Shown piece after piece: positions 52,301-58,499 of a stretch of 64,000 bases of DNA (position 1 is the stretch's first letter; each line of letters starts with the position of its first letter). The DNA lies in assembly GCA_039619475.1 (NCBI GenBank), contig CM077116.1:37335183-37399182 (forward strand), written 5' to 3'. Origin of the DNA: Icerya purchasi. Its lineage: Eukaryota; Arthropoda; Insecta; Hemiptera; Monophlebidae. The notes beneath the pieces were generated by a model. It had not been told where the DNA came from. It ran no database searches and saw nothing but the letters and a program-made list of their open reading frames with translations. The position numbers and the translations under genes were made by a program.

Positions 52301-54434
52301 TTTATTTTATTGTTTATTTCCCCAATATGATTTTTCCACGTCAATGCTTGATCTATTGTTAAGCCGAGATATTTATATTTTGTGACGGATCCTAAGCAAT
52401 CACAAGTACAACTTGGCGTATTTTTATCGTCTATATGTAAATACTATCTTAGGGCCATAGTCCCATGAGCTCTTAGGTACATAGTTCTAGACTTCGTATA
52501 ATTTATTGTTATATTTCTATCATGATCTGCTTAAGATATCAACATTTTCTTGTAAGATATTTTTGGCAATATGTTCTTCTGTAACGAAAGCTATATCATT
52601 ATGCGTAACGCAGTGGCATTTTTTATTTAGTCTGCGAGTGAATTTATGTAAATTAGGAAGAGTAGTGGAGATATGAGACTGTATCTTGACCTACTTCATA
52701 TGTCAAATTTACTTGTGAACTTACGTTTTCCGTTAATTTTAACCGTGCTTTCCTGTTTTGCATATGGTCTATAAACCGTTCTTTCTGTTTTATGCCGATT
52801 CGTTCAATATCTGCAATTAACTTATTACGGTTCACAACACCGAATGCCCTAGTTAAATCGATGAAAAACATTAAGATCTATTTTCCATTTTTTAGGCCCT
52901 TGTTTACTTGTTTTGTCATTAATCTAAGTAAGGAAATCGTAAATTTATTTTCTATAAGATTTTATTATTTTCTAAATAATTTCTTAAATGATTATCTCTA
53001 CGTAATGCTGCCCAACTTTAACCACTGACGATATTATAGGTCTATAATTCTCATGTTCGAAAAACTGCCTTTTTCGTAGATAGGTCGAGTGATTCCAGTG
53101 TTTATCCCTTGAGGGGCTCTCTTACACTCTCGTAACAATTAATGGATTTTGTGATCAGGGGTGAAAGTATCCGTTTATTATTTTTAATGTCTTTTTATAC
53201 CAGCCCATCCTAGGACTTTATCAATTTGTATTTTTCAAATTATTGAACCAACGCAGAATGTAGCATGTTATTATTAGCCGTTAACATCTCTGTATTACAT
53301 TCATGTATGGTATTTTTTACGCAGTTTGCATAATGTTCACTAATTTCTTCCACTGCGTTGGAAAGGTATTTCCAATGAACTTTGCTATGACCGTATCTGC
53401 AGATTTCTATTATTAATTAAGATCTTTATTATTCCCCAGCTCGTTGCGCTGTCATTATGTGTTTTTTTTTTCAATTTTGTCTTTGCAATATAAATTTTCG
53501 CCTGTTCTTATTTCATTTTTTGCCGTGTTTTGATATTTCTTATGCAAATTTTTATACCTTACATTGGTTGGGTTATCTTTAGAACGTTTAAAGTAGATAT
53601 CTCTCATGCGCGCGGAAACTTATAATTTTCCTATTGATCTATACATTTCTAGGCCTATATTTATTCTTGGAGGCGTTAGAAATTTCCATTGCAATGAACG
53701 CTACATTTACATAACTATAGAACGTAAAAATAGAGGTAATCGCCTGCGCTCAGAAACTGAATATAGCACTTCAAAAAAAGAAGAGGATTTAAATATTTCT
53801 ATTGTATTTTTCTTCCGTAATATCATTTAAAACAGCCGGTATTTTTATTTATAAAATCTAGCCGATTCATTATTTTCTCCAAAATAAAGTTCCTTTAAAA
53901 TTCAATAATGAATTTATGGTTTTTCAGATTTTTAATACTCGTTTTATAAACGCGCGTTTTTACAACTTATATTCCATTTTGCATTTACGAATCTTAAGAA
54001 CGTTGACCGGATATCCACGCTCTCTATTGATTGTAACTTACAAAAAACGGCTAAATGTGATATTTACTAAACGAAAAATCGGAGAAAAAGGAACGGTATA
54101 ATACGACAACGCGGTATATATCGTTTTAATTTTATGCTCAAAAATTATTGCAGCAAACATCACGTATTAATACAATACGACAAAATGATTAAAAAAGCAA
54201 AAAAGCAAAAGAAATAATTGCTATATTGTCGATTTGGAGTTCATTATTGATTTATTTTGCTATTGTTATTTCATTTATATACTTTTCGTTTTTTTATGCG
54301 CCGCAGAGGAGAAAGTCGCTTCCAGCAAGTCGTCTCAGCAACATAAGGAGTCCAAGTCTCCGAGCTGGATGTCGTCGCTTTTTCAAAATATAAAGCTGAG
54401 AAGTTCGTCGCACGATTCAGATAATCACACTTAA
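7671..54434 (+). CDS. Pde9: PDE9-family cyclic nucleotide phosphodiesterase, 3' part, ten exons (join)
   Basis: Hydrolyses the 3' cyclic bond of cGMP (the PDE9 family is cGMP-specific and has no GAF domains), lowering cGMP in the cytosol. Ten exons join in phase to 634 codons plus a stop, all with GT-AG introns. Catalytic landmarks, numbered from the first full codon at 7672: HNFRH at 69-73, HDLDHPG at 109-115, ENHHC in exon 3, ADISNE with metal-binding Asp220, and the purine-clamp Gln271. These are the His/His/Asp/Asp metal ligands and invariant Gln of class I PDEs. The sequence matches PDE9 better than PDE1, 4, 8 or 11, for example in the run [19 protein letters not shown]. From about residue 320 a Ser/Pro/Glu-rich tail of some 315 residues follows, with no recognised domain. 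The first exon here begins with the last base of a split codon, so upstream exons exist. Introns total about 45 kb and are full of transposons. Confidence 0.93.
7912..9140 (+). other. PDE9 intron a-b, left part
   Basis: AT-rich; a pure A run lies at about 8640-8664. No element or exon recognised. Confidence 0.35.
9141..9232. repeat. (TA)n microsatellite
   Basis: Mixed (CT)n and (TA)n with tgta/cgta interruptions, directly adjoining the inverted repeat that follows. Confidence 0.9.
9233..9389. repeat. Inverted repeat with 66-bp arms
   Basis: Arms at 9233-9298 and 9324-9389 are reverse complements, with a perfect inner section of more than 40 bp (core catattactaatgatataa) and a few mismatches in the outer part. 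The loop is 25 bp. It may be a small foldback MITE or a palindrome born in the TA tract. Confidence 0.85.
9892..11215 (-). mobile_element. Complete mariner element with 28-bp terminal inverted repeats
   Basis: Terminal repeats are at 9892-9919 (cgtaggctattcaaaaagta...) and 11188-11215 and differ at a single base. Both ends are flanked by TA (9890-9891 and 11216-11217), the target duplication of the Tc1/mariner superfamily. The length of 1324 bp is usual for mariner. It sits in PDE9 intron a-b, antisense to the gene. Confidence 0.95.
9945..11075 (-). CDS. Mariner transposase, open and apparently intact
   Basis: DNA transposase that binds the terminal repeats and performs cut-and-paste at TA. 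There are 376 codons with no internal stop. The N-terminal helix-turn-helix region covers about residues 20-130 ([35 protein letters not shown]). RWIPRLLT near 138 is the WVPHEL-like linker motif. The catalytic triad is D178 in [13 protein letters not shown]272 in [10 protein letters not shown] and D307 in [14 protein letters not shown]272 and D307 are separated by 34 residues, the DD34D signature of mariner. Met20 (codon at 11018-11016) would give a more typical length of about 357 residues, so the true start may be there. Intact frame and near-identical ends suggest a young copy. Confidence 0.93.
   Translation of the reverse strand: MSRGTSFVKCVWVPRQRVNMQKNLEQRYSLKFCVKLNKSKKESLEMLKAAYGDNVMPSSTFHRWYDAFTAGRESVDDEAREGRPSTSRTEVLVNTASAIVRDDRRITIRELASHLDISVGSAFAIVHDDLKMRRVSCRWIPRLLTADQMQHRVDVCTELLQRFGGDSNAEINNIITVDESWMYHYDPELKQQSSQWKTSSTPPPKKAKCARSAGKVMMIIFFDSEGILYKYTVPRGHTVTAQRYKHVLEQMVCQFKKKRPHQRVDKILLHHDNARPHISHVVIDYLHSTGIKIVPHPPYSPDLAPCDFWLFPELKMGLRGRRFGSDKEVINAVDARCKELSKDGLSFVFKKWQERWLKCIKTGGGYFEKEHVDLED
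11478..11600 (+). CDS. Pde9: PDE9 exon b: HD metal-binding motif
   Basis: The acceptor is tgcttctag at 11469-11477 and the donor gtaatc at 11601. Both phases are 0 and the exon has 41 codons. Joined to exon a, it continues QM into [11 protein letters not shown]. It encodes [15 protein letters not shown], the signature of class I phosphodiesterases, whose His-Asp pair binds the Zn and Mg ions. The exon lies 263 bp downstream of an intact mariner in the same intron. Confidence 0.93.
11601..13340 (+). other. PDE9 intron b-c, no recognised feature
   Basis: AT-rich; I see no element with recognisable ends. Confidence 0.4.
13341..13607 (+). CDS. Pde9: PDE9 exon c: catalytic core
   Basis: The acceptor is aacatttcag, ending at 13340; the donor is gttagt at 13608. 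Both phases are 0, with 89 codons. It begins [13 protein letters not shown] and carries [13 protein letters not shown] and [13 protein letters not shown], two conserved blocks of the PDE9 catalytic domain. No internal stop is present and the reading frame matches the neighbouring exons. Confidence 0.94.
13779..13806. repeat. (CA)n microsatellite
   Basis: Interrupted CA dinucleotide run. Confidence 0.9.
13947..14931. mobile_element. Non-autonomous hAT-like element
   Basis: Ends cagggatgaatcc (13947) and the reverse complement of cagggatgaattc (ending 14931) form a 13-bp inverted repeat with one mismatch. The flanking octamers cttaatac and cttaacag share their first five bases, consistent with a decayed 8-bp target duplication. 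G/C homopolymer runs lie just inside both ends (near 13980-14010 and 14890-14905). No transposase reading frame is visible. Confidence 0.6.
15765..16090 (+). mobile_element. Jockey-type LINE 3' fragment (decayed)
   Basis: Reading through stops gives [26 protein letters not shown] and RLRNRRNRM. The first block matches the C-terminal end of Jockey-like reverse transcriptases (YGxQLWGxAxxSNIxxIQRxQ). There are at least six stops in 300 bp. Confidence 0.55.
16100..17393 (+). other. PDE9 intron c-d section without recognised feature
   Basis: AT-rich, with no supportable gene or element ends. Confidence 0.35.
17405..17840. mobile_element. MITE with duplicated target attgaactcaa
   Basis: Left end gcgcactcagga and right end ccttgagtgcgcc are inverted. 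Both sides are flanked by attgaactcaa (17394-17404 and 17841-17851). G/C-rich patches sit near each end, as in the neighbouring hAT-like elements. The 436 bp hold no coding capacity. The real target duplication may be the inner 8 bp. Confidence 0.65.
18051..18320. mobile_element. Small hAT-like MITE
   Basis: Left end catgagcgtcgcc and the reverse complement of the right end (caagggcgtcgct) form imperfect inverted ends. The flanking octamers ataagaca (18043-18050) and ataaaaca (18321-18328) match at 7 of 8 positions. Runs of G and C occur near both ends. Length 270 bp. Confidence 0.55.
19383..19430. mobile_element. Single end of a G/C-rich MITE
   Basis: The block agcggggggcaacaagggc followed by agtcgccccctc resembles the ends of the neighbouring MITEs, but no partner end was found. 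It may be a solo end left after deletion. Confidence 0.3.
19549..20813 (-). mobile_element. hAT element with perfect 8-bp target duplication
   Basis: acgacaat flanks both sides (19541-19548 and 20814-20821). The ends begin CAG and share ggatt and cc at matching positions (cagggccggattatagcc and, reversed, cagtcatggatttacacc), typical of hAT termini. The minus strand near 19930-19790 encodes the end of a hAT transposase: [20 protein letters not shown] then DDIINEF, the dimerisation-domain end seen in hAT proteins. The rest of the transposase is missing or unrecognisable. Confidence 0.8.
19790..19935 (-). pseudogene. hAT transposase C-terminal remnant
   Basis: Reads [33 protein letters not shown], then a stop followed by a basic stretch. 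The LSVLxIExxLxxxxxFxxxIxxF pattern is the conserved end of hAT (hATC) domains. No upstream transposase part could be read. Confidence 0.65.
22421..22580 (-). mobile_element. tRNA-derived SINE, copy 1
   Basis: A perfect 10-bp target duplication ctcaaagcaa sits at 22411-22420 and 22581-22590. Read on the minus strand it starts agctaccgcggcgcagttgg, with an A-box-like segment (tggttagacggtg) and a B-box-like segment (gttcgaatctt). It ends in a shared tail with tagtcgacgcgcccgaaat and an A-rich tract. Pol III A and B boxes mark it as derived from a tRNA gene. Confidence 0.88.
22753..22842 (+). CDS. Pde9: PDE9 exon d: ADIS metal-binding Asp
   Basis: The acceptor is aatttttag, ending at 22752; the donor is gtacgc at 22843. 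The exon has 30 codons in phase 0/0. It encodes [20 protein letters not shown] and then [10 protein letters not shown], with the Asp that completes the metal site. It follows the longest intron of the catalytic region (9.1 kb, rich in hAT elements) and lies 121 bp upstream of a large foldback. Confidence 0.92.
22964..23431. repeat. 468-bp foldback: 209-bp near-perfect inverted arms
   Basis: Arms 22964-23172 and 23223-23431 are reverse complements over their full length. The inner 150 bp differ at only one or two positions (for example agtactcgg against agtgctcgg). The 50-bp centre contains a further inverted pair, agcaaggc and gccttgct. No reading frame is present. It lies 121 bp downstream of PDE9 exon d, so the pre-mRNA could form a hairpin of about 200 bp. 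Confidence 0.95.
23570..24140 (+). mobile_element. Decayed LINE reverse transcriptase fragment
   Basis: Reads [17 protein letters not shown] (the FxDxxxAFDxxxxxxL RT block) near 23580, then [11 protein letters not shown], and after frame changes [20 protein letters not shown] near 23920-23980, a degenerate YADD active site. The order matches RT motifs, but several stops and shifts intervene. Confidence 0.68.
24185..24216. repeat. (TA)n/(TG)n microsatellite
   Basis: Short TA run passing into TG. Confidence 0.85.
24217..25457 (+). other. PDE9 intron d-e, right part
   Basis: AT-rich. An open frame of 112 codons at 24175-24513 has no recognised similarity and a biased composition; I do not call it a gene. 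Confidence 0.35.
25458..25619 (+). CDS. Pde9: PDE9 exon e: substrate-binding glutamine
   Basis: The acceptor is atttcgaag, ending at 25457; the donor is gtacgg at 25620. The exon has 54 codons in phase 0/0. It encodes [19 protein letters not shown] and MDRDKITK. The next block, [18 protein letters not shown], contains the invariant glutamine that contacts the purine ring of the substrate. Confidence 0.93.
25620..26596 (+). other. PDE9 intron e-f
   Basis: Purine-rich in 25680-26110, suggesting an old repeat, but no motif could be assigned. Confidence 0.35.
26597..26809 (+). CDS. Pde9: PDE9 exon f: end of catalytic domain and start of tail
   Basis: The acceptor is tcgttgcag, ending at 26596; the donor is gtattt at 26810. 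The exon has 71 codons in phase 0/0. The first 25 or so residues ([20 protein letters not shown]) are the last conserved helix of the domain. After that the sequence becomes polar and Asn/Ser-rich ([18 protein letters not shown]) with no recognised fold. Confidence 0.9.
26810..28869 (+). other. PDE9 intron f-g, left part
   Basis: No recognised element. An open frame of 77 codons at 27944-28177 has no recognisable similarity. Confidence 0.35.
28881..29033 (+). mobile_element. tRNA-derived SINE, copy 2
   Basis: Flanks ttttgctcgat (28870-28880) and ttttactcgat (29034-29044) match at 10 of 11 bases. The head cagctaccgtgacgtactta carries an A-box-like ttagttaggcagcag; the B-box-like part is gggttcgattaccg. 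The tail is gggttgatgtccatagttg then acgcgcccaaaag and an A-run. Same family as copies 1 and 3, opposite orientation, with the tail shared with LINE family A. Confidence 0.88.
29294..29421 (+). CDS. Pde9: PDE9 exon g: acidic C-terminal segment
   Basis: The acceptor is ttgtttacag, ending at 29293; the donor is gtctgt at 29422. It enters in phase 0 and leaves in phase 2. It encodes [20 protein letters not shown] and a following stretch rich in Glu and Val. There is no catalytic homology, so support comes from splice sites, the open frame and phase agreement with exons f and h. Confidence 0.72.
29422..32030 (+). other. PDE9 intron g-h, left part
   Basis: AT-rich with (TA)n at about 29789-29819. 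No element or gene recognised apart from the doubtful small exon listed separately. Confidence 0.35.
30772..30840 (+). other. Candidate cassette exon in PDE9 intron g-h (unproven)
   Basis: A 69-bp open stretch lies between a possible acceptor (taaaacag, ending at 30771) and a possible donor (gtatgg at 30841). In phase 0 it reads [20 protein letters not shown] followed by DEL. Exon g ends in phase 2 and exon h starts in phase 2, so it cannot be inserted between them; it would need an isoform that skips g and uses another downstream exon. It may be a chance arrangement. Confidence 0.15.
32040..32724 (+). mobile_element. Retroposed sequence ending in poly(A), probably a LINE 3' end
   Basis: The stretch is more GC-rich than the intron around it and ends in a run of more than 20 A at 32704-32724, the mark of retroposition. 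A reading of the last part gives [20 protein letters not shown], similar in character to LINE C-termini, but the family was not identified. It could instead be a retroposed copy of a cellular transcript. Confidence 0.45.
32990..33540 (-). pseudogene. Decayed mariner transposase, C-terminal half
   Basis: Minus frames read [15 protein letters not shown] and [15 protein letters not shown], then RYSPELAR (the SPDLAP block) with [20 protein letters not shown] and DVERFEQVF following after a frame shift. This is the order DSxGVVxxDx[14 protein letters not shown], LxGxRFxSxxE of mariner transposases. It is unrelated to the two other mariners at the level of residues visible. Ends were not identified. 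Confidence 0.65.
33560..35307 (+). other. PDE9 intron g-h, right part
   Basis: Contains an (AAT)n run at about 34529-34562 and (CT)n near 34940. No gene recognised. Confidence 0.35.
35308..35481 (+). CDS. Pde9: PDE9 exon h: Ser/Arg-rich C-terminal segment
   Basis: The acceptor is ttaattttag, ending at 35307; the donor is gtatta at 35482. The phase is 2/2. Read in phase with exon g it gives [18 protein letters not shown], then a Ser/Arg/Asp-rich run ending in SSADDK. The other open frame over this stretch (starting XLLITVFL) is not compatible with the neighbouring exons. The SR-like composition suggests a disordered, possibly phosphorylated linker; that is inference. Confidence 0.72.
35482..38797 (+). 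other. PDE9 intron h-i, left part
   Basis: No supportable element. (TA)n at 35979-36005, a T-run at 36793-36820, and a short gccgccaggcggc palindrome at about 37366. Confidence 0.35.
38808..38959 (-). mobile_element. tRNA-derived SINE, copy 3 (diverged)
   Basis: The target duplication actgcctgtt is perfect (38798-38807 and 38960-38969). Minus-strand head aactaccgtggtgtaactga, middle gggtagaacatcccgatg, tail gggttaatgttcatagctgg, followed by a C-rich stretch and A-run. It aligns by eye with copies 1 and 2 but is more mutated, including in both promoter boxes. Confidence 0.8.
39190..39840 (+). pseudogene. Decayed Tc1-like transposase
   Basis: Across frames the order is [40 protein letters not shown] (DNA-binding region), [15 protein letters not shown] (second Asp block), [13 protein letters not shown] (the SPDLNPIEHLW block) and [20 protein letters not shown] followed by RLAALL (C-terminus). 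That is the Tc1 family order. At least four frameshifts or stops show it is inactive. Terminal repeats were not found. Confidence 0.78.
39960..41400 (+). other. PDE9 intron h-i, middle part
   Basis: Open frames at 40563-40754 and 40847-41173 have no recognised similarity. The block YIDDTVLH near 40340 resembles an RT active site but nothing around it confirms this. Confidence 0.3.
41418..42030 (-). mobile_element. LINE endonuclease fragment
   Basis: Minus strand reads [12 protein letters not shown] (the AYRPP motif of AP-like endonucleases), then after breaks [24 protein letters not shown] and SAPST. The order matches the endonuclease domain of I/Jockey-type LINEs (YxPP, then GDFNxH, then LLNxGxPT). 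A conserved GDFN block is not readable. It ends just before T-runs at 41965 and 42027. Confidence 0.6.
42593..42735. repeat. Long (TA)n microsatellite
   Basis: About 140 bp of TA repeats with tgta and tcta interruptions, followed closely by an A-run at 42769-42786. Confidence 0.95.
44090..45110 (-). mobile_element. Second decayed LINE endonuclease fragment
   Basis: Reading on the minus strand through breaks: [10 protein letters not shown] near 44960, [20 protein letters not shown] and [13 protein letters not shown] near 44700-44790 (the SETWLxxxxxxxxxxFRxDRxxxGGGxxxF block), [13 protein letters not shown] near 44420, then [12 protein letters not shown]. This is the domain order of LINE AP endonucleases. 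The family is uncertain. Confidence 0.5.
46267..46319. repeat. Uninterrupted A-run of 53 bases
   Basis: Longest homopolymer in the window, in intron h-i. It may be the tail of an unrecognised retroposon on the + strand. Confidence 0.9.
46940..47319 (+). CDS. Pde9: PDE9 exon i: long Ser/Pro/Thr-rich segment
   Basis: The acceptor is tgctaccag, ending at 46939; the donor is gttaat at 47320. It enters in phase 2 and leaves in phase 1, coding about 127 residues. It contains a six-alanine run, [14 protein letters not shown], a Ser/Thr/Gln/Pro stretch, and a basic block [18 protein letters not shown]. The GC content is much higher than the surrounding intron, as expected of coding sequence. Confidence 0.8.
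47330..48170 (+). other. PDE9 intron i-j start; open frame without similarity
   Basis: An open frame at 47637-47927 (96 codons, Lys/Arg-rich start) lies in sequence with higher GC than the flank. I do not recognise it and see no exon boundaries that fit PDE9 phases. Confidence 0.25.
48180..48760 (+). mobile_element. LINE RNase H fragment, I-type (family C)
   Basis: Reads [20 protein letters not shown] (first Asp), then in another frame [10 protein letters not shown] (Glu), [15 protein letters not shown] (Asp), QCGETIK, and [13 protein letters not shown] (last Asp block). These are the four RNase H motifs in order. It resembles the RNase H of the element at 58500-61150. Frameshifts and stops are common. 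Confidence 0.7.
49415..49650 (-). mobile_element. Possible second SINE or retroposon family
   Basis: A GC-richer block in an AT intron. Read on the minus strand it begins ctcgtaggttaaggtgcttg (tRNA-like A box) and has ggggttccacacg (weak B box) about 25 bp later, and it ends beside a (TA)n tract. Target duplications are not visible because both sides are TA-rich. A tRNA origin is likely but not proved. Confidence 0.45.
50591..50860 (-). mobile_element. LINE family B, 3' part of a split copy
   Basis: Minus frame 50812-50591 reads [20 protein letters not shown] and [14 protein letters not shown], matching the KISKLRIKCLKLI block of the family B copy at 2190-2240. It continues the element whose RT lies at 52300-53620. 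Confidence 0.7.
51030..51735. repeat. Tandem repeat, about 285-bp unit, 2.5 copies
   Basis: The block aacatctgggtttc plus tttaaaattaga recurs at 51037, 51320 and 51607 (periods 283 and 287). Shared later landmarks are ggaaaaaaatat, tgttggaaaga, aaactttcgaa and agtttaaaaaa. The copies are roughly 75-80 percent alike by eye, so this is an old short satellite array. Confidence 0.85.
51951..52268. repeat. Inverted repeat with 122-bp arms
   Basis: Arms 51951-52072 and 52147-52268 are reverse complements with a few mismatches (core aaaatctgaaactacaaaat). The spacer is 74 bp. No reading frame is present. It lies within the sequence that interrupts LINE family B. Confidence 0.92.
52300..53620 (-). 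mobile_element. LINE family B, 5' part of a split copy (RT)
   Basis: Read on the minus strand: [20 protein letters not shown] (linker, near 53610), [18 protein letters not shown] (RT, near 53080), [20 protein letters not shown] near 52870, [13 protein letters not shown] near 52590 (active site), [12 protein letters not shown], then [20 protein letters not shown] near 52400. This matches the copy at 2036-4690 motif by motif. Stops and shifts are frequent. The 3' part reappears at 50812 after about 1.4 kb of inserted repeats. Confidence 0.8.
53621..54306 (+). other. PDE9 intron i-j, end
   Basis: No recognised feature before the last exon. Confidence 0.35.
54307..54434 (+). CDS. Pde9: PDE9 terminal exon j
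   Basis: The acceptor is tgcgccgcag, ending at 54306. Two bases complete the codon split by intron i-j. Then come 41 codons and TAA at 54432-54434. It encodes a Ser/Lys/His-rich end ([18 protein letters not shown], then [10 protein letters not shown]). Phase and composition agree with exon i. Confidence 0.8.
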
Positions 54435-55731
54435 CTCGCCGTCCGTTTCTCTTCCGACGAAGCTGAAAGAATGGAAAAAAACGCCGACAAAGCTCCGCGT
54501 TCGAATAATTTCATGGAAGTCAACGGCCGCTTGTTAACTGCACAGTTATTTCCCACTTCAAATGGTTTCCTGGGGGAGGGGGCAGTTCCACCCCGATCGC
54601 GTCTTAACAAATTATTATACGTGTTCGTTATATTATGTGCGCGCGCGTTGGTATTTTGTGTTCCGCAAGTCTTTTCTAGTCGTTATTTTTGCGGCAGCAT
54701 AATATGCGTAAAAATATCTATTGTGTATATACGTTATCATCATTTATTAATTAATTATTACTAGTATTATTGTTGTTATTGTAAAAAATGTGATATCTGA
54801 ACGGTACGCACAACCGAGGGGTCGCGTGTTCCTTGGCCGTCGTAACCATTCGGAAAGAATTCTTAGACGTAAACAACGGACAAAAGAGATGAAGGGAGAA
54901 AAAAGGATCGCGACTTACGACTATTTTAACCGTTATTACCAGCGATGATCCCCGACTAAAGATAATATTGATTCTGCCACGAATAAAAGCTACGAGCGTT
55001 GTTGCTGCATCGTGAGAGTAGCGGTCACTGAAAGCGTAACCGAATTCTTTCCGATATCTTTAATTTTTATCTACCTTTCGTTTGATTTTTGTTTTTTGTC
55101 TTCTTTTCTTTTTCCCTCGTTTCATTTCAGCCTACCCTTATAAAAATAGGTTCTAATAACAGAGCTGTTTGTAATCGAACATCATACAGATGATCTTACA
55201 AAAGCGCTAAAGCACATAAATACGTATGGGTGCCGGACACCTCAAGAAAAAAAAGACCAGGAAATAGACAGTAGTGCTTAGAGAAACAACCGGAAATGGA
55301 CTTTAAATATTACTTTACGAACTGAATTACGAGTTGAAAAAACTCAGTTGAAAAGCACATTTTATTATCCTTTTATTCCCTTCCGACAGAAAGATATATG
55401 TCGAATGTCATGTTGTATACATTTTTATATATATATATATATATATTGCATGTATATATTTGATTATTACGAGCACGTTCGCTGATATCGCTAGTTCCAA
55501 CATCATTTTGGAGGTACGAATTCGCGATTTAATCATGGATTTTATATGTTTCTTCTTAATAAACCACAATCAATTCGAACATTGAAGTCCTTCAAGGCAT
55601 TTAACGAAGAAAATAATTATATGTCTCTGTCGGAGGTGCGAATGAGGATACAAGCGTCTTTTGCAGAATGGTGGTTTTAGCAGATAGTCTGCTTCTGTCA
55701 AGTACAGTTCCGTATACTTGCTCTTATCACA

Positions 55732-55788
<57 letters not shown>

Positions 55789-57499
55789 CACGTATAAAAT
55801 GTATTTTTTAAAAAATAAACCTTTAAGAAATCAAATTTCTGCGATCGTTCATAATTAAGACTCAAATCGATCGAAAGAATCGTTATTTTTATGATCATCA
55901 ATGAGGTTTGGAGGGATTTTTGAGAGATTAACAATTTCGATTTTTTTGTTTTTCACTTACGGTAATATAATTTTTCAAAATATCATTTAACTAAAGAAGA
56001 TGCGAAAGTAATTGCCGCTAGGAAAAATAACATTGTTAATTTAAAAATCTCTAAATTTATCGGGGTAATATTTTTGGTCAGTTTTAGTTATCGACAGAAG
56101 TTTTTTACAATGTTTTTATGCGTGAAAACATTTTTGCTACATAATATACAAGTGTACATCATTGCTTCAGGGAATAGAGTGACATTGCACCTGCCTACCA
56201 AGAATGATCTTGGCTACAAGTAGTAGTAGAATATACCTGGGGGGTCGATTTAATGATTTATGTGTGCTATTTATGCAACTTACGTAAGACAAATTATGAG
56301 AGCACACTACGATACTAAAACGATATTTTACTATTTGTAATTTTAAACGTAAATTTTCTATATTGAAAAATAATAAGAAAAAAAATTTTTAAAAATTGGA
56401 CCGGGGCAACTCCTGGCTCACCTTTCTCTAAACCTGACAAAAACAGAAGAAAAATACAACTAGCAATAACGTTACCAGAGTGAGTTTATTATTGTCTTCT
56501 TTTCGCCGTACCGGGAAGATCTGCTCTAGATCAGCCTGCTGTTCGCAGTCTTTTTTAGCATAGCTGCGCATTTGGTAACTTCCATTATTTCTTATCTACG
56601 CGTGACGTGTGTGAGTGTGTGTGTGCGTGTATGTACATTAGTAATGTCGTGTACTGTTCCATTCAGTTACACCGACGGGCGTAACAATGGGGCAAAGGGA
56701 GCAAAGCTATATAGGGTGCAAAAATAATTTCCGGAGAAAAAACGAATAACATTTTGAACTTACAAGCGAACCTGTAATAATTGCGTTAAACCGATCATCA
56801 TCGATCGTTTTAGGAAAATGATATCAAAAGAAACTAATTTTCCTTAAACGTTTTATGTGACGAATAAATATACCGTCTGCAGATAAGTACGCCTGCCGTT
56901 AACTGTATGGATTCGCGAGTAAAGAGTACGTGCTATGTGAAAAATTGTCGATTTTCCTTGCGTCCGCATTAACTTCGTGTAATGCATGTGCAGCGTAGTA
57001 AAAGTGGACTACATACCATTAACGTAGTGCGTTACATATGTATACACTACTGTAATCCGATCTATTACATATATATATATATAAATACATAAATATAAAT
57101 ATATGTATGTACATATAGATGAAATCATTAGAGCTAATTTATTGTTATATTTTATGTAGCAGTTTCGATATTTCTACATTTTCAGCTTCGCGAATTCTTT
57201 TTATTGTAATTTTTCGTTTCTTTATTACGTTTTTATCTCATCTTTTAACTAACTCGGATGTACTATATTTTACGTGTTTTTGTGTTGTAGCTCTCTCAAT
57301 ACTCTATAATACTGGGTTATCAGCGCGTCTCCGTCGCAGTAAAGATTTCGCCCAACCTCCGTATAATAGTCTACTACTATTATATTATCGTCTACCTCTG
57401 TATGTAACTTTTATTATTTCTTCGTAATCTATAAGACTGTCTCTATCTTCTTAATTAATAATAGATGCGATGGTATATATCTCCGTTTGCGTACACGCA

Positions 57500-57540
<41 letters not shown>

Positions 57541-57800
57541 GTGTTTGTTGTTCATGTACGTGTGCGTGTGAATGTACGTGTGCTCATATGTTTTGTATTA
57601 GTCTCTAACTAGCCACCTTTTAATTATAGCTTTATTGCAGAACAACTACTGAAAATCAACTCCAATACATATGTGTACCTGTGTATATATGCGTAAGTGT
57701 GTGCGTATGTTCTTTCAACTATTTTTATACCGTTGTATCGAATTAGAGAACACTAAAGTATTCGTGTGTTTTAAAGATTATTAATAAAAAATATATCTTT
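54435..57800 (+). other. Probable PDE9 3' UTR and downstream flank
   Basis: No supportable gene follows the PDE9 stop. AATAAA hexamers are at 54982-54987 and 57783-57788; either could end the transcript. Between them lie (TA)n microsatellites near 55423-55446, 55735-55788 and 57505-57540. The UTR end cannot be fixed from sequence alone. Confidence 0.4.
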
Positions 57801-58499
57801 CTTCCGTAAACTTATTTATTTTTCTCGTCTCTGTTTTTCGATATTCTTTGCGATTATTTTACGATATTTTCATTTATGACTTTTGTCCCGGTCTATCTTC
57901 ATCTCGATCTTCGTTAAAAGCATCAGAATACAAAAGCAGCCATCAACCAATCCTTTTATTTATATTAACTACCTTTTCCTCTTGTATTCATTTCAGCTTT
58001 TTCACTCTACCATTTTCTTTTCTCATTATTATTATTACTATTATTATCATTATACTGTTATTTAAGGATCCGTCATGCCATTATTAAGAAACAAGAAAAA
58101 ATTACGGAATTTGCTTTTTATAGCAGACCTTTGCAACAAACATGGCCATCGCGGATCACACGACCCACGAATGCCGAAATAAGATAAGTAGAACCATAAA
58201 CTGGCTATATCGTGACCAAAGTGCCACGAGCACTCGATCACGACTGAACAGCAAGTGTTATTTCGTCACTGAGATCTAATAATACTTTATTTTATTTACA
58301 TTATTTATTTAATTTCCTTCTCTTCTCTCTCCTTTTTTTTTTTTTTAATGTATATTATTATTATTATAAATTTTACTTATTTTACAATCTTAAATTCCTT
58401 TGCACTGTTACATCTTCTGCACCGGTACCATCCATGAACTTTAAATAATGATCGCATTCCTTGTAATAAATGTAAATATTATTATCAATGCACGATTGA

